Assembly (NCBI GenBank): GCA_029006735.1 | Contig: JAQXGN010000062.1 | Span: 1 to 61,587 of the forward strand | Source: Caryophanales bacterium | GTDB lineage: Bacteria > Bacillota_I > Bacilli_A > RFN20 > CAG-449 | Reading direction: 5' to 3' | Length of the DNA: 61,587 nucleotides | Part shown: in pieces, positions 38,004-47,089 of the stretch | Position numbering within the stretch: position 1 is the stretch's first letter | How the letters are laid out: each line of letters opens with the position of its first letter | Notes under the pieces: generated by a model | What the model saw: the letters and a program-made list of their open reading frames with translations, nothing else | Told to the model about the DNA's origin: nothing | Database searches by the model: none | Program-made: the position numbers and the translations under genes

Positions 38004-39905
38004 ATGTTACCAAGAGAGATTACAAAAAGACTGCAGATTTTAGCGTTTATCGCAATATTTTGCATCTGTTCAATATTTTTTAAACTGACATTTAATACAG
38101 TTTTTTTATATAGTGATTTAAAAGAAAAAGCGACTGAATTATGGAATAGAGAATTCCCGTTAAAAGCAGAACGAGGAAAAATTTTAGATCGTAATAATAT
38201 AATAATCGCGGATAATGAACCCACTATAACTTTATATGCGATACCTAATCAAATTAAAAATAAAGAAGAAGTAGCTAGATTATTACAACCTTATCTTCAA
38301 CTTAATCAAGAAATCATCTATTCACGTTTGATAAAAAAAGCAAGTAGTGTTACTTTCCACCCAAAAGGAAAGAAAATGGATTATGAACTTGCAAAGAAAA
38401 TTTCTTCACTTAATCTAGAAGGAATTTATTTAGTTAATGATACATTAAGAAAATATCCATATAAAGAATATATGGCTTCATTACTTGGTTTTGTCGGTAT
38501 TGATAATAATGGTTTAGCAGGAATTGAATCTTTCTATGATCAATATTTATCGGGGAAAGATGGTTCTTTAGCATATATGATGGATGCAAAAGGAGGATTA
38601 TTTGAAAATAAAAATTATACATTAGTTTCTCCAAGTTCAGGTATGAATCTTCAATTAACTTTAGATGTTAATCTACAAAATATCTTAGAAAGAGAAATGC
38701 AATTTGCATTTTCATCTTATAATGCAACTGAAGTGATGGGGATTATTGTTAATCCCAATAATGGAGATATATTAGCTATTGGGAATCGTCCTAGTTATGA
38801 TAATAATCATTACCAAGATTATCCTAGTGATATCTATAATAAACTTTTAATCATTAATAATTCTTTTGAACCAGGTTCAACTTTTAAAGCAATGAGTTTT
38901 GCCGCAGGATTAGAAGAAAATGCTTTTGATATGTTTAAAGATACGTATTACGATAAAGGATATGAAATCGTATCCGGCCAAAGAATTAAATCATGGAAAA
39001 AAGGAGGGCATGGTTTACAAACATATTTAGAAGTATTACAAAATAGTTCTAACCCTGGTTTTGTTTCTATCGCGAGAAAATTAGGAAAAGATAAATTATA
39101 TTCTTATGTAGAAAAATTTGGCTTTTTAGAAAAAACGGGAATTGATATTCAAGGAGAAAATAAAGGTATTTTCTTTAAAAAAGAAAACTTTCATGAATTA
39201 GAATGTGCTACTACATCATTTGGTCAAGGCATTTCGGTTACTGCTTTACAATTAGTTAATGCTTTTTCAAGTGTGATTAATGGAGGTATCTTATATTATC
39301 CTCATATTGCTAAAGCATTTATCAATAATGTAGGTGAAGTAGTTTATGAAATAGAGCCAAAAATAAAAAGACGAGTGATATCGAAAGAAACAAGTGACAA
39401 GATGCGTTATGCTTTAGAATGTGTGGTTGCTAAAGGCTCTGGAAAGAAAGCATATGTAGATGGGTATCGAGTTGGAGGGAAAACTGGAACAGCTCAAATT
39501 GCTGATCGTGGTGTATATAAAGATGGGGCTTATATTTTATCTTTTATCGCAGGTGCACCAATGAATGATCCACAAATTGTCGTATATTTTAATATTAAAG
39601 AACCACATGGTTGTATCCAATATGGTGGAACTACAGTTGGTCCAATAATTAATCGTATTGTAGAAGAATCATTAGATTATCTAAAAGTAAAAAAAGACTA
39701 TGAAAATCAAATCCCAAGAGTGATTACTTGGATGGATGTGGAAACAAAGCAAGTACCAAATTATATTGGATTAAATAAAAACAAATGTAGATCTATGTAT
39801 TTCAATTTTGAGTTTTATGGTGAAGGAGATATAGTGATAGATCAAACTCCTAAAGTAAATGAAATGATTCCCATTGGAAGTACAATAATGATTCAACTTG
39901 GATAA
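38004..39905 (+). CDS. Penicillin-binding protein transpeptidase (PBP2/SpoVD-like) with C-terminal PASTA-like domain
   Basis: EPGSTFKA (SxxK), SSN-type region, GGKTGTAQ (KTG); VPNYIGLNKNK...PIGSTIMIQLG. Confidence 0.9.
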   Translation: MLPREITKRLQILAFIAIFCICSIFFKLTFNTVFLYSDLKEKATELWNREFPLKAERGKILDRNNIIIADNEPTITLYAIPNQIKNKEEVARLLQPYLQLNQEIIYSRLIKKASSVTFHPKGKKMDYELAKKISSLNLEGIYLVNDTLRKYPYKEYMASLLGFVGIDNNGLAGIESFYDQYLSGKDGSLAYMMDAKGGLFENKNYTLVSPSSGMNLQLTLDVNLQNILEREMQFAFSSYNATEVMGIIVNPNNGDILAIGNRPSYDNNHYQDYPSDIYNKLLIINNSFEPGSTFKAMSFAAGLEENAFDMFKDTYYDKGYEIVSGQRIKSWKKGGHGLQTYLEVLQNSSNPGFVSIARKLGKDKLYSYVEKFGFLEKTGIDIQGENKGIFFKKENFHELECATTSFGQGISVTALQLVNAFSSVINGGILYYPHIAKAFINNVGEVVYEIEPKIKRRVISKETSDKMRYALECVVAKGSGKKAYVDGYRVGGKTGTAQIADRGVYKDGAYILSFIAGAPMNDPQIVVYFNIKEPHGCIQYGGTTVGPIINRIVEESLDYLKVKKDYENQIPRVITWMDVETKQVPNYIGLNKNKCRSMYFNFEFYGEGDIVIDQTPKVNEMIPIGSTIMIQLG

Positions 39906-39958
39906 TTCTATACAATCAATAAAAAAAATGTATAATTAAGATGTATAGGTGATTAACT

Positions 39959-41053
39959 ATGAAAAGAAACTTTTGTCTTAATTTATTATTAGTTGGTTTA
40001 TTAGTAAGCTGTGGAAATTTATCATCAGGTAAAGAAATAATTTCTTTAGATACTATCGATCATTTTGAATTACATTCAGAAAAACAAGCATATTATCTAA
40101 ATGATACATATGATTCAATTGAAAAATATGCAACGGGTAGAATAGATGCAAGTAATTCTAATTCAGTTACTTTATCATTTAAAACAAAATTAAAGGATAA
40201 ATCATTTAGGGTTCATCTTTCAGAAAATGAATTTTTCGTGAATGAATATGTAGTTGAAACTACATCAAATCAAGTAAAAATCCCTAATTTAAAAACAAAA
40301 ACTAAATATTATTGGAAAGTTAGTTGTGATGAATATGAATCGAAAGTATCATACTTTGAAACTTGTCATCATGATTTACGTAATTTATATATCAATCGAG
40401 TTGGTAATTGTCGTGATTTAGGTGGATATAGTATTGAAAACAATAGTTTGGTTAAGGTAGGGATGATTTTTCGTGGAAGTAAAATAGCTTATAACACAGA
40501 AGAAGAAGATGTCTCTGCATTAATTTCTAAAAATGGAATAAAAGAGTTTCTTCGTTTGGGCATAAAAACACAAATAGATTTAAGATCATTAGATAGTAAT
40601 GGAATTATTGATGATTCAAAAGCGCATAGTGTTATCGATGGAGTAGGCTATGTTCAAGCTCCAATGGATTATGAAAATCCACAAGATCCATCCAATTATC
40701 CTAGTGTTATCAAAGTCTTTGATGCTTTAAAGGATGAAAGTAATTATCCTATTTTCTTCCATTGTTCTCAAGGAACTGATAGGACAGGATATATCGCTTT
40801 CTTGATTAACGGACTACTAGGTGTTAGTAAGGAAGATTTATATCGAGATTATTTGTTTTCCAATTTCTATAAAGTAGGTGACTTTAGGACTTTACAAGCA
40901 GTTAAAGATAAATACATTAATCAAATAGAAGAGTTTGAAGGAACATCATTTAAAGAAAAAATGTTTAATTATATAGTTTCTATTGGTGTAAAAGAAGAAA
41001 CGTTAAATAAGATAATTAACATAATGAAAGTAGATCAATTTATTGCAAAGTAA
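39959..41053 (+). CDS. Secreted lipoprotein tyrosine phosphatase
   Basis: Lipobox LVSC; NCRDLGGY, FHCSQGTDRTG (CX5R). Confidence 0.88.
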   Translation: MKRNFCLNLLLVGLLVSCGNLSSGKEIISLDTIDHFELHSEKQAYYLNDTYDSIEKYATGRIDASNSNSVTLSFKTKLKDKSFRVHLSENEFFVNEYVVETTSNQVKIPNLKTKTKYYWKVSCDEYESKVSYFETCHHDLRNLYINRVGNCRDLGGYSIENNSLVKVGMIFRGSKIAYNTEEEDVSALISKNGIKEFLRLGIKTQIDLRSLDSNGIIDDSKAHSVIDGVGYVQAPMDYENPQDPSNYPSVIKVFDALKDESNYPIFFHCSQGTDRTGYIAFLINGLLGVSKEDLYRDYLFSNFYKVGDFRTLQAVKDKYINQIEEFEGTSFKEKMFNYIVSIGVKEETLNKIINIMKVDQFIAK

Positions 41054-41068
41054 ATTGATCTTTTTTTT
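41032..41068 (+). terminator. Terminator overlapping phosphatase stop codon
   Basis: AGATCAATTTA-ttgcaaag-TAAATTGATCT then TTTTTTT. Confidence 0.8.
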
Positions 41069-41837
41069 TAAAGGAGATGAATAGGGTAGAGAAAATAAAT
41101 AATTTAGTAGTTTTTTAGTAGAAAGTAAAATTTTTATTTATAAAAATTTTATTTACCTATTTACATTTTTAAAAATTATGGTAAAATAAAAAATACAAGA
41201 GGTTAGGTAATAATTTTATCTATTAACCGATTGGGGAATTATCTTTGTTAGAAATTGATTAATTGATATCTGACTTGATGATTATTGATCTTTTATAAAA
41301 AAAGTAATTAGCCACTTTAAATAGGTAATTATATTAATAATTCTTATTTTAAGGGTGAATTATGGTCAGGATTCACCTGCTGACCAAGAATAGGAAAAGA
41401 ATAAGTAATTATTCTATTAAAGTGATAATCATTAATATGTAAAAGTATTATTGGTTATATTAATTATTTACTATAAAAGAAACGGATAATCAGATAGAGT
41501 CGCTCCTACGGGGGTAAAGGTAAAGATAGTCGTGAAAAACATGACTTCAATTATAATTAAAGTTGATTTCAATATAAGGTTCGAGTTCTAAAGAATCTTT
41601 ATTTAGAAGTAGTTTTTACTAGCGAGATTGGATTAAAACCCAGTAGTCAAGTGGATATGAAAACTTCTTTGGAAGTAATATTGGACAAGTATCGTAATAA
41701 GACTAAAATAATAAATTGTAATTTTAGCTTAAAATAGGCGAATGAACTATATTACATACAAGTTTGATATTTATGACTTATTCTTACAATGTAATGCTTA
41801 AAGATCCTCTATGAGGGGCTATGATTAGATAGGAATA

Positions 41838-41957
41838 ATGAGTAAAAGGAAAACAATATTATTTGATGAATTAGTATTAGTTGAAGATGACATTAATAAA
41901 CTATCGATATATGAAGATATTATTAGACAAGACTCTTGTGATAAGAAAGAGCACTAG
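41838..41957 (+). CDS. 39-aa small ORF at 3' end of the large RNA
   Basis: MSKRKTILFDELVLVEDDINKLSIYEDIIRQDSCDKKEH, preceded by AGGA; not in the supplied ORF track. Confidence 0.4.
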   Translation: MSKRKTILFDELVLVEDDINKLSIYEDIIRQDSCDKKEH

Positions 41958-41973
41958 CGAGCTCTTTTTTTCT
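41946..41973 (+). terminator. Terminator of large RNA/sORF
   Basis: AAAGAGC-actagcga-GCTCTTT then Ts. Confidence 0.8.
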
Positions 41974-42033
41974 TTTTATAGATATTTTTGTTGATAAAAT
42001 GTAATATATTTATAAAGATTAGGAAGAAGATTT

Positions 42034-42558
42034 ATGAAAGTATTAGTCACCGCATTTAAGCCATTTAATAATTTAAACAATAATTATGCTTCAGAAGTTT
42101 TAAAATATATAGATGGTGTTGATAAATTAATTATTGATGTAGTTTATGATCAATGTTATTTTGACATTGTAAAAAGTGTTAATATTGATGATTATGATTT
42201 AGTTGTTGCATTAGGTGAAGCACGATCTAGAAATGAATTAACATTAGAATCTAGAGCAATCAATCTTTCTTCATGTCGTTTACAAGATAATAATCAAATT
42301 GTAAAAAATGAAGAAATAATCGATAACTCATTTCCTACTTATCTATATACAAAAGTTGATATCGATAAATGTAAAGATGCAATAAAAATATCATCAGATG
42401 CTGGTAAATTTGTTTGTAATAATCTATATTTTCATCTATTAATGAATCATCAAAGTAAATCGATTTTTATACATGTCCCAAATTGCTTTGATGAAGAAGA
42501 TGAATATAAAAAGAATGCAAAAAAAATTAATGAAATTATTAGTATTATCACAAGGTAA
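42034..42558 (+). CDS. Pyroglutamyl-peptidase-I-like protein (C15)
   Basis: VTAFKPFNNLNNNYASEV, ALGEARSRNELTLESRAIN, SDAGKFVCNNLYF, IHVP. Confidence 0.82.
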   Translation: MKVLVTAFKPFNNLNNNYASEVLKYIDGVDKLIIDVVYDQCYFDIVKSVNIDDYDLVVALGEARSRNELTLESRAINLSSCRLQDNNQIVKNEEIIDNSFPTYLYTKVDIDKCKDAIKISSDAGKFVCNNLYFHLLMNHQSKSIFIHVPNCFDEEDEYKKNAKKINEIISIITR

Positions 42559-42586
42559 TACTTTTTTTCACTAATTTTTTCTTTAT

Positions 42587-44149
42587 TTATAATTGATATT
42601 CGATCTTGATTGCCCCTTCAATAAATGAAGTTGTTGTAGTAACATTTGGGTTATTGTCAATTAATTCTTTAATCTTACTATTTGAAATAAGTGCATCTTC
42701 TAAATCAAATGAAATTGTTTCATCTTCTGAATTCACTTTAATCCAATCAATATTTTGTTGTTGTAAAGTTGCATCAATATATTTAATTAAATCTGATTGT
42801 TGATCTTTAGTGAGAGTGAATTTACCAATATTCGCAGATGAAATAGTTCCATTAATTCTATATTCTAATGATTTTTGACAAGATAAATCAATTTCTAAGT
42901 AGACTTGTGTTCCATTAATATTAATGATTAAATCTAAGATTGCTTGATCTATTTTACAATTAATATTGAATTGCTCAATGATTAAATACGCTAATTGGTT
43001 ATCTGTACTTTTAAATAATGATCCTTTGCCAATAATAGGGAGGTTTTTTAATACATCATTGAGGTTAGATTGTTGAATTTCAAATCCTAGTTTTCCATCA
43101 ATTACTAAACTAGATAAATCAACGACTTTTTCTGAACAATAATCATTAAGGTTTTTATTGTTTTGATGAATAATACCGGTATAGAGTTTATTAGAATAAA
43201 TACCAATACTTGAGAAGTTAATTGAATCAATTATATCTTTATTTGTTTCTTCCATATTTGAATAACCATTAATTAAGAAATCAAATACTGGACTAACTTG
43301 TTCAAGAGTAATTACTTTTTCTTCTAATAATTTTTCTTCTTTTTCGATTTCACTAGCAAAATCATACGTGTAAGGGAGTTCACCTAATGTTAACTTATTA
43401 TAATAAGCATCTTTTAAATGTAATATTGCACCTATAGCTTCATTTTCTCCAAAGTTAAACTCTAATAAATCATGATTATTTAAGAAGATGCTTGCTAATA
43501 ACTTCATGATAGATAACTCAGGAAGTACTTGAACATACGCATCAATTGTTTTTATGATATTTTCTTTTGTTAAGCTAATTTTTAAATTTTCTAAATCGAT
43601 ATCTAGATATAATTGGTAATTGCTTTGGAGATTTTGCTCAATGTCATCTTTATTAATTTTTGATAAGAAAAACTTAGTTAATCCACCAACCATACCAACT
43701 TTTGCTAATTTGACATCTACTAGAGATATTTCAAATGATCCATTATTTTCTTTTATATCGAGAAGTGCATGAACTTGAGTTGGAAAAGAATACACTTTAA
43801 CACCGATATCGATATTATATTGATTGTTTTCTAAATATACCTTAACACCATTAAACTCGATTGGCTTATTAGTTAGATCTATACTAGAAATAATAGAATA
43901 GAAAATAGCCTCTAAATCATAAGTGGAAAATAACACTTTTAAATCTTTTGATTCATCATCAATGCTATTTAATCCTTCAAAAATCGTATTGTCGATAATT
44001 GTTGGTATATTACGATTTTCTTCTTTAATTTGACTGTTATCAATATGATCATCTTTATAAAATAAGATGCAAAATGTCGAAACAAAAAGAACACAAATTA
44101 CAACTATTGTAATTATAAAACTAAGTAAAAATTTAAATAATCTTCTCAT
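42587..44149 (-). CDS. Membrane-anchored protein with two DUF2140/YpmS-like segments
   Basis: N-terminal TM then two beta-rich segments; weak resemblance only. Confidence 0.4.
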   Translation of the reverse strand: MRRLFKFLLSFIITIVVICVLFVSTFCILFYKDDHIDNSQIKEENRNIPTIIDNTIFEGLNSIDDESKDLKVLFSTYDLEAIFYSIISSIDLTNKPIEFNGVKVYLENNQYNIDIGVKVYSFPTQVHALLDIKENNGSFEISLVDVKLAKVGMVGGLTKFFLSKINKDDIEQNLQSNYQLYLDIDLENLKISLTKENIIKTIDAYVQVLPELSIMKLLASIFLNNHDLLEFNFGENEAIGAILHLKDAYYNKLTLGELPYTYDFASEIEKEEKLLEEKVITLEQVSPVFDFLINGYSNMEETNKDIIDSINFSSIGIYSNKLYTGIIHQNNKNLNDYCSEKVVDLSSLVIDGKLGFEIQQSNLNDVLKNLPIIGKGSLFKSTDNQLAYLIIEQFNINCKIDQAILDLIININGTQVYLEIDLSCQKSLEYRINGTISSANIGKFTLTKDQQSDLIKYIDATLQQQNIDWIKVNSEDETISFDLEDALISNSKIKELIDNNPNVTTTTSFIEGAIKIEYQL

Positions 44150-44244
44150 ATTTTTTCCTCTTTATTTATAATATCATATATATTTCAATGATTTGTAATT
44201 TTTTTACTTTTATAGTATACTTTTGATTGAAAGGTACATATTAT

Positions 44245-45177
44245 ATGAACAAAAAAAAGATTAATTATATTGGATTAATAATATTTGTTGTCGTATTTGC
44301 TTCATTAGTTACTATTGCAAGTATTTATGATTTACAAATATCTAGGATTTTAACAAAAGGTAGTTTAGCTGTTGGAGAGTATTATACAAATAATATAGTT
44401 GCAAGAATATATGAAAGTATCTGCTTTTTTCCTTTATTTTTATTTGGAGTTTTTGCTTTTGTAATTTTAACGCATACTTTTTACTTAAAAGAAGGGAAGA
44501 TAAAATATCTAGCAATTATCTTTGCATTAATTGGTATTGGTTTTGCAACTTATTTTGTAAGAGATGTATTTAAATATATCTTTAGATATTATAATTTGGA
44601 AGATTATCTTAAAAAAATTTGGATGTTATTAATCTTTTTATGTTTAGGTAGTACTATATATGCAGTAATGACATTCTTCTACCGAAAAGTTCCTTCATTA
44701 ATAAATGAAAAATTAATTAGTTTTACTTTTGTGATTATTTGTTCCTGTGCATGTTATTTATTAATTGAAGTTATTAAATCACCAGTAGGAAGAATGAGAT
44801 ATCGTGCAATGAATGTGATTTCTGATTTCTCTTACTTTACTCCTTGGTATCAAATATCTCATGTTAAAGATACATTATTAGGAACTCCTGGCATCCCAAG
44901 TGATGGGTTTAAATCATTCCCATCTGGACATACATTCTCTGGATCAATGATTTATTTATTATTATGTCTTCCTGATTTATTTTATCGCTTTAACAATAAA
45001 AAAACAAAGATTATTCTTTATATGATTACTATTTTATATACTGCTAGTGTGGGAATATTTAGGATTGTATGTGGCGCCCATTATATGTCCGATGTCCTAT
45101 TTGGAGGAACGTTAGGATTTGTCGCAGTAATGATATTTAGATATATCTTTATATTAAGAAAGAAGAAAGAGGCTTAA
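44245..45177 (+). CDS. PAP2-family phosphatase
   Basis: KSPVGRMRYR, FPSGHTFSGSM, RIVCGAHYMSDVLFG; start corrected from 44227. Confidence 0.88.
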   Translation: MNKKKINYIGLIIFVVVFASLVTIASIYDLQISRILTKGSLAVGEYYTNNIVARIYESICFFPLFLFGVFAFVILTHTFYLKEGKIKYLAIIFALIGIGFATYFVRDVFKYIFRYYNLEDYLKKIWMLLIFLCLGSTIYAVMTFFYRKVPSLINEKLISFTFVIICSCACYLLIEVIKSPVGRMRYRAMNVISDFSYFTPWYQISHVKDTLLGTPGIPSDGFKSFPSGHTFSGSMIYLLLCLPDLFYRFNNKKTKIILYMITILYTASVGIFRIVCGAHYMSDVLFGGTLGFVAVMIFRYIFILRKKKEA

Positions 45178-45191
45178 TCGCTTCTTTTTTT
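45167..45191 (+). terminator. Terminator overlapping PAP2 stop and next gene leader
   Basis: AAGAGGC-ttaatc-GCTTCTT then Ts. Confidence 0.6.
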
Positions 45192-45204
45192 GGAGGCCTA
45201 TATT

Positions 45205-45840
45205 ATGAAGTATGATTATATATTTTTTGATTTTAATGGAACGATATTAGATGATGTTGATTTATGCTTAAAACTATTAAATACAATGTTAATTAATAAA
45301 GGACTTAAATCATTTGAAAAAGAGAATTATAAAGAAATATTTACATTTCCAATTATTCAATATTATCGAAATGCAGGTTTTACTTTTGAAGGATATACAT
45401 TTGAAGAACTAAGTCAATGGTTTATCTTAAATTATCAAGCAGCCAGTTTAAATTGTCATTTATATCCTAATGTTATTAATTTAATTAAAGAATTAAAACT
45501 TAAAGGATATAAAATTATTTTACTATCGGCTTCTAAAATAGAAAACTTGATTGAACAAACTAATCATTTTAATATCACATCTTATTTTGATGATATTTTA
45601 GGACTAGATAATTTTCATGCATATTCAAAAGAACAAATCGCGATTGAATATATTAAAAACAAACGTATTGATCCAAAGCGTTGTTTATTTATTGGAGATT
45701 CTACGCATGATTACGAGGTAGCTTCAAAAGTAGGTGGAGATGCTATTTTAGTGACTTATGGACATCAATCAAAAAAAGTTCTTTCTCAAACAAACTGTCC
45801 TTTAATTGATGAGATTATTAAAGTGAGGGAATTCTTATGA
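45205..45840 (+). CDS. HAD-family hydrolase
   Basis: IFFDFNGTILDD; LFIGDSTHDYEVA. Confidence 0.85.
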   Translation: MKYDYIFFDFNGTILDDVDLCLKLLNTMLINKGLKSFEKENYKEIFTFPIIQYYRNAGFTFEGYTFEELSQWFILNYQAASLNCHLYPNVINLIKELKLKGYKIILLSASKIENLIEQTNHFNITSYFDDILGLDNFHAYSKEQIAIEYIKNKRIDPKRCLFIGDSTHDYEVASKVGGDAILVTYGHQSKKVLSQTNCPLIDEIIKVREFL

Positions 45841-46508
45841 TAAAAGGAGTAATTTTTGATTTAGATGGAACTATTTTAGACGATGAAAAATTCACTATCT
45901 CTAGTAAAATAATTGAAGGAAAAAAACTCGGTTATAAAATAAAAAAAGAAGATGTAATAAAATCTTTAGGATTATCAAAAAATAATTCTAAACAATTATT
46001 TACATCAATTTATGGAGAAGATTTTCCATATGAATATTTAGCCAAAAAACGATTCGAATATATTGTTAAAGATATGAAAGACCATGGAATGAAACTAAAG
46101 CCATATACAAAGTTAATATTAAAATATTTAAAAAAGCATAATATTAAAACTTGTTTATGTACATCATCTGAACAATATAAAATTGATGAATATAAGAAAT
46201 ATGGTGATATCTTTTCATATTTTGATTTTATTATTACAGGTGATTTAGTCAAAAATGGTAAACCATCTCCTGATATATTTATTCTTGGGAGAAAAAGAAT
46301 GCAACTAGAGAAAGAAGAAGTAATTGTTATTGAGGATGCATCTTCAGGAGTAAAAGCTGCATTAAATGGTGGATTTAAGGTAATAATGATTCCAGATTTA
46401 TGCCAAGTAGATCCTGATTTAATTAATGATGATGTGGTAGTGTTGAAAAACTTATATGAGGCCAAATGTTATATTAATCATCAATTAAATGATTTATTTG
46501 TCGAATAA
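45837..46508 (+). CDS. HAD-family hydrolase (beta-phosphoglucomutase-like)
   Basis: IFDLDGTILDDE; GKPSPDIFI, VIEDASSGVKAA. Confidence 0.87.
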   Translation: MIKGVIFDLDGTILDDEKFTISSKIIEGKKLGYKIKKEDVIKSLGLSKNNSKQLFTSIYGEDFPYEYLAKKRFEYIVKDMKDHGMKLKPYTKLILKYLKKHNIKTCLCTSSEQYKIDEYKKYGDIFSYFDFIITGDLVKNGKPSPDIFILGRKRMQLEKEEVIVIEDASSGVKAALNGGFKVIMIPDLCQVDPDLINDDVVVLKNLYEAKCYINHQLNDLFVE

Positions 46509-46581
46509 TAGAACGTATAATTATTTGAATAAAATTTACGAAAATGATATGATTTTAGTAGATAAAAAAAGAGGATAATTT

Positions 46582-47082
46582 ATGGTAATATTAAGAATAA
46601 AAAATTATGGGGAAATTAAGATTGAAATAGATTATTCACAAGCAAAAAATACGGCCAGTAATTTTGTGTCTTTAGTCAAGAATGGTTTTTATAATGGATT
46701 AACTTTTCATCGAGTAATAGAAGGATTTATGATACAAGGTGGAGATCCTAAAGGTAATGGAACAGGAGGTCCTGGATATTCAATTAAAGGTGAATTTAGT
46801 TCAAATGGAATAGAGAATAATTTAAAACATACTAGAGGTGTTATCTCTATGGCAAGAGCAATGAATCCAAATAGTGCAGGATCACAATTTTTCATTATGC
46901 ATAAAGACGCACCATTTTTAGATGGTCAATATGCTGCTTTTGGTATAGTTAAAGAAGGCATTGAAGTAGTTGATAAAATCGCAAAAGCTCGTACTTCTCT
47001 TTCTGATCGTCCTTTAACTCCAATTGTAATTGAAGAGGCTATCGCAGTTGATGAACCTGATTATGAAGTAATAAAAATGTAG
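46582..47082 (+). CDS. Cyclophilin-type peptidyl-prolyl isomerase
   Basis: FHRVIEGFMIQGGDPKGNGTGGPGY, SAGSQFFIMHKDAPFLDGQYAAFG. Confidence 0.95.
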   Translation: MVILRIKNYGEIKIEIDYSQAKNTASNFVSLVKNGFYNGLTFHRVIEGFMIQGGDPKGNGTGGPGYSIKGEFSSNGIENNLKHTRGVISMARAMNPNSAGSQFFIMHKDAPFLDGQYAAFGIVKEGIEVVDKIAKARTSLSDRPLTPIVIEEAIAVDEPDYEVIKM

Positions 47083-47089
47083 GTGATAT

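Larger units (their letters stand above)
41190..41973 (+). ncRNA. Large structured non-coding RNA candidate
   Basis: Promoter TTTACA(41160-65)-16-TAAAAT(41182-87); nested helices 41278-85/41425-32, 41313-24/41414-24, 41336-48/41400-13, 41354-60/41371-77 plus 41364-69/41380-85; hairpins 41528-46, 41663-76, 41703-27; terminator at 41946; no long ORF. Confidence 0.8.

Noticed and set aside
37976-38224. Minus-strand 82-aa ORF at PBP start
   Set aside because: Antisense to PBP N-terminus; no support
41461-41760. Group I intron core
   Set aside because: AAAGATAGTCG is only loosely like an S element; no convincing P/Q/R/P7 set and no split host gene
41190-41973. tmRNA or RNase P RNA
   Set aside because: No tRNA-like ends or ALAA-type tag, no GAGGAAAGTCC/ACAGAAA P4-type motifs
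42606-42803. Plus-strand 65-aa ORF opposite 42587-44149
   Set aside because: Antisense overlap, no RBS or homology
46010-46465. Minus-strand 151-aa ORF in HAD gene
   Set aside because: Mirror ORF of conserved HAD motifs; no RBS or family recognised
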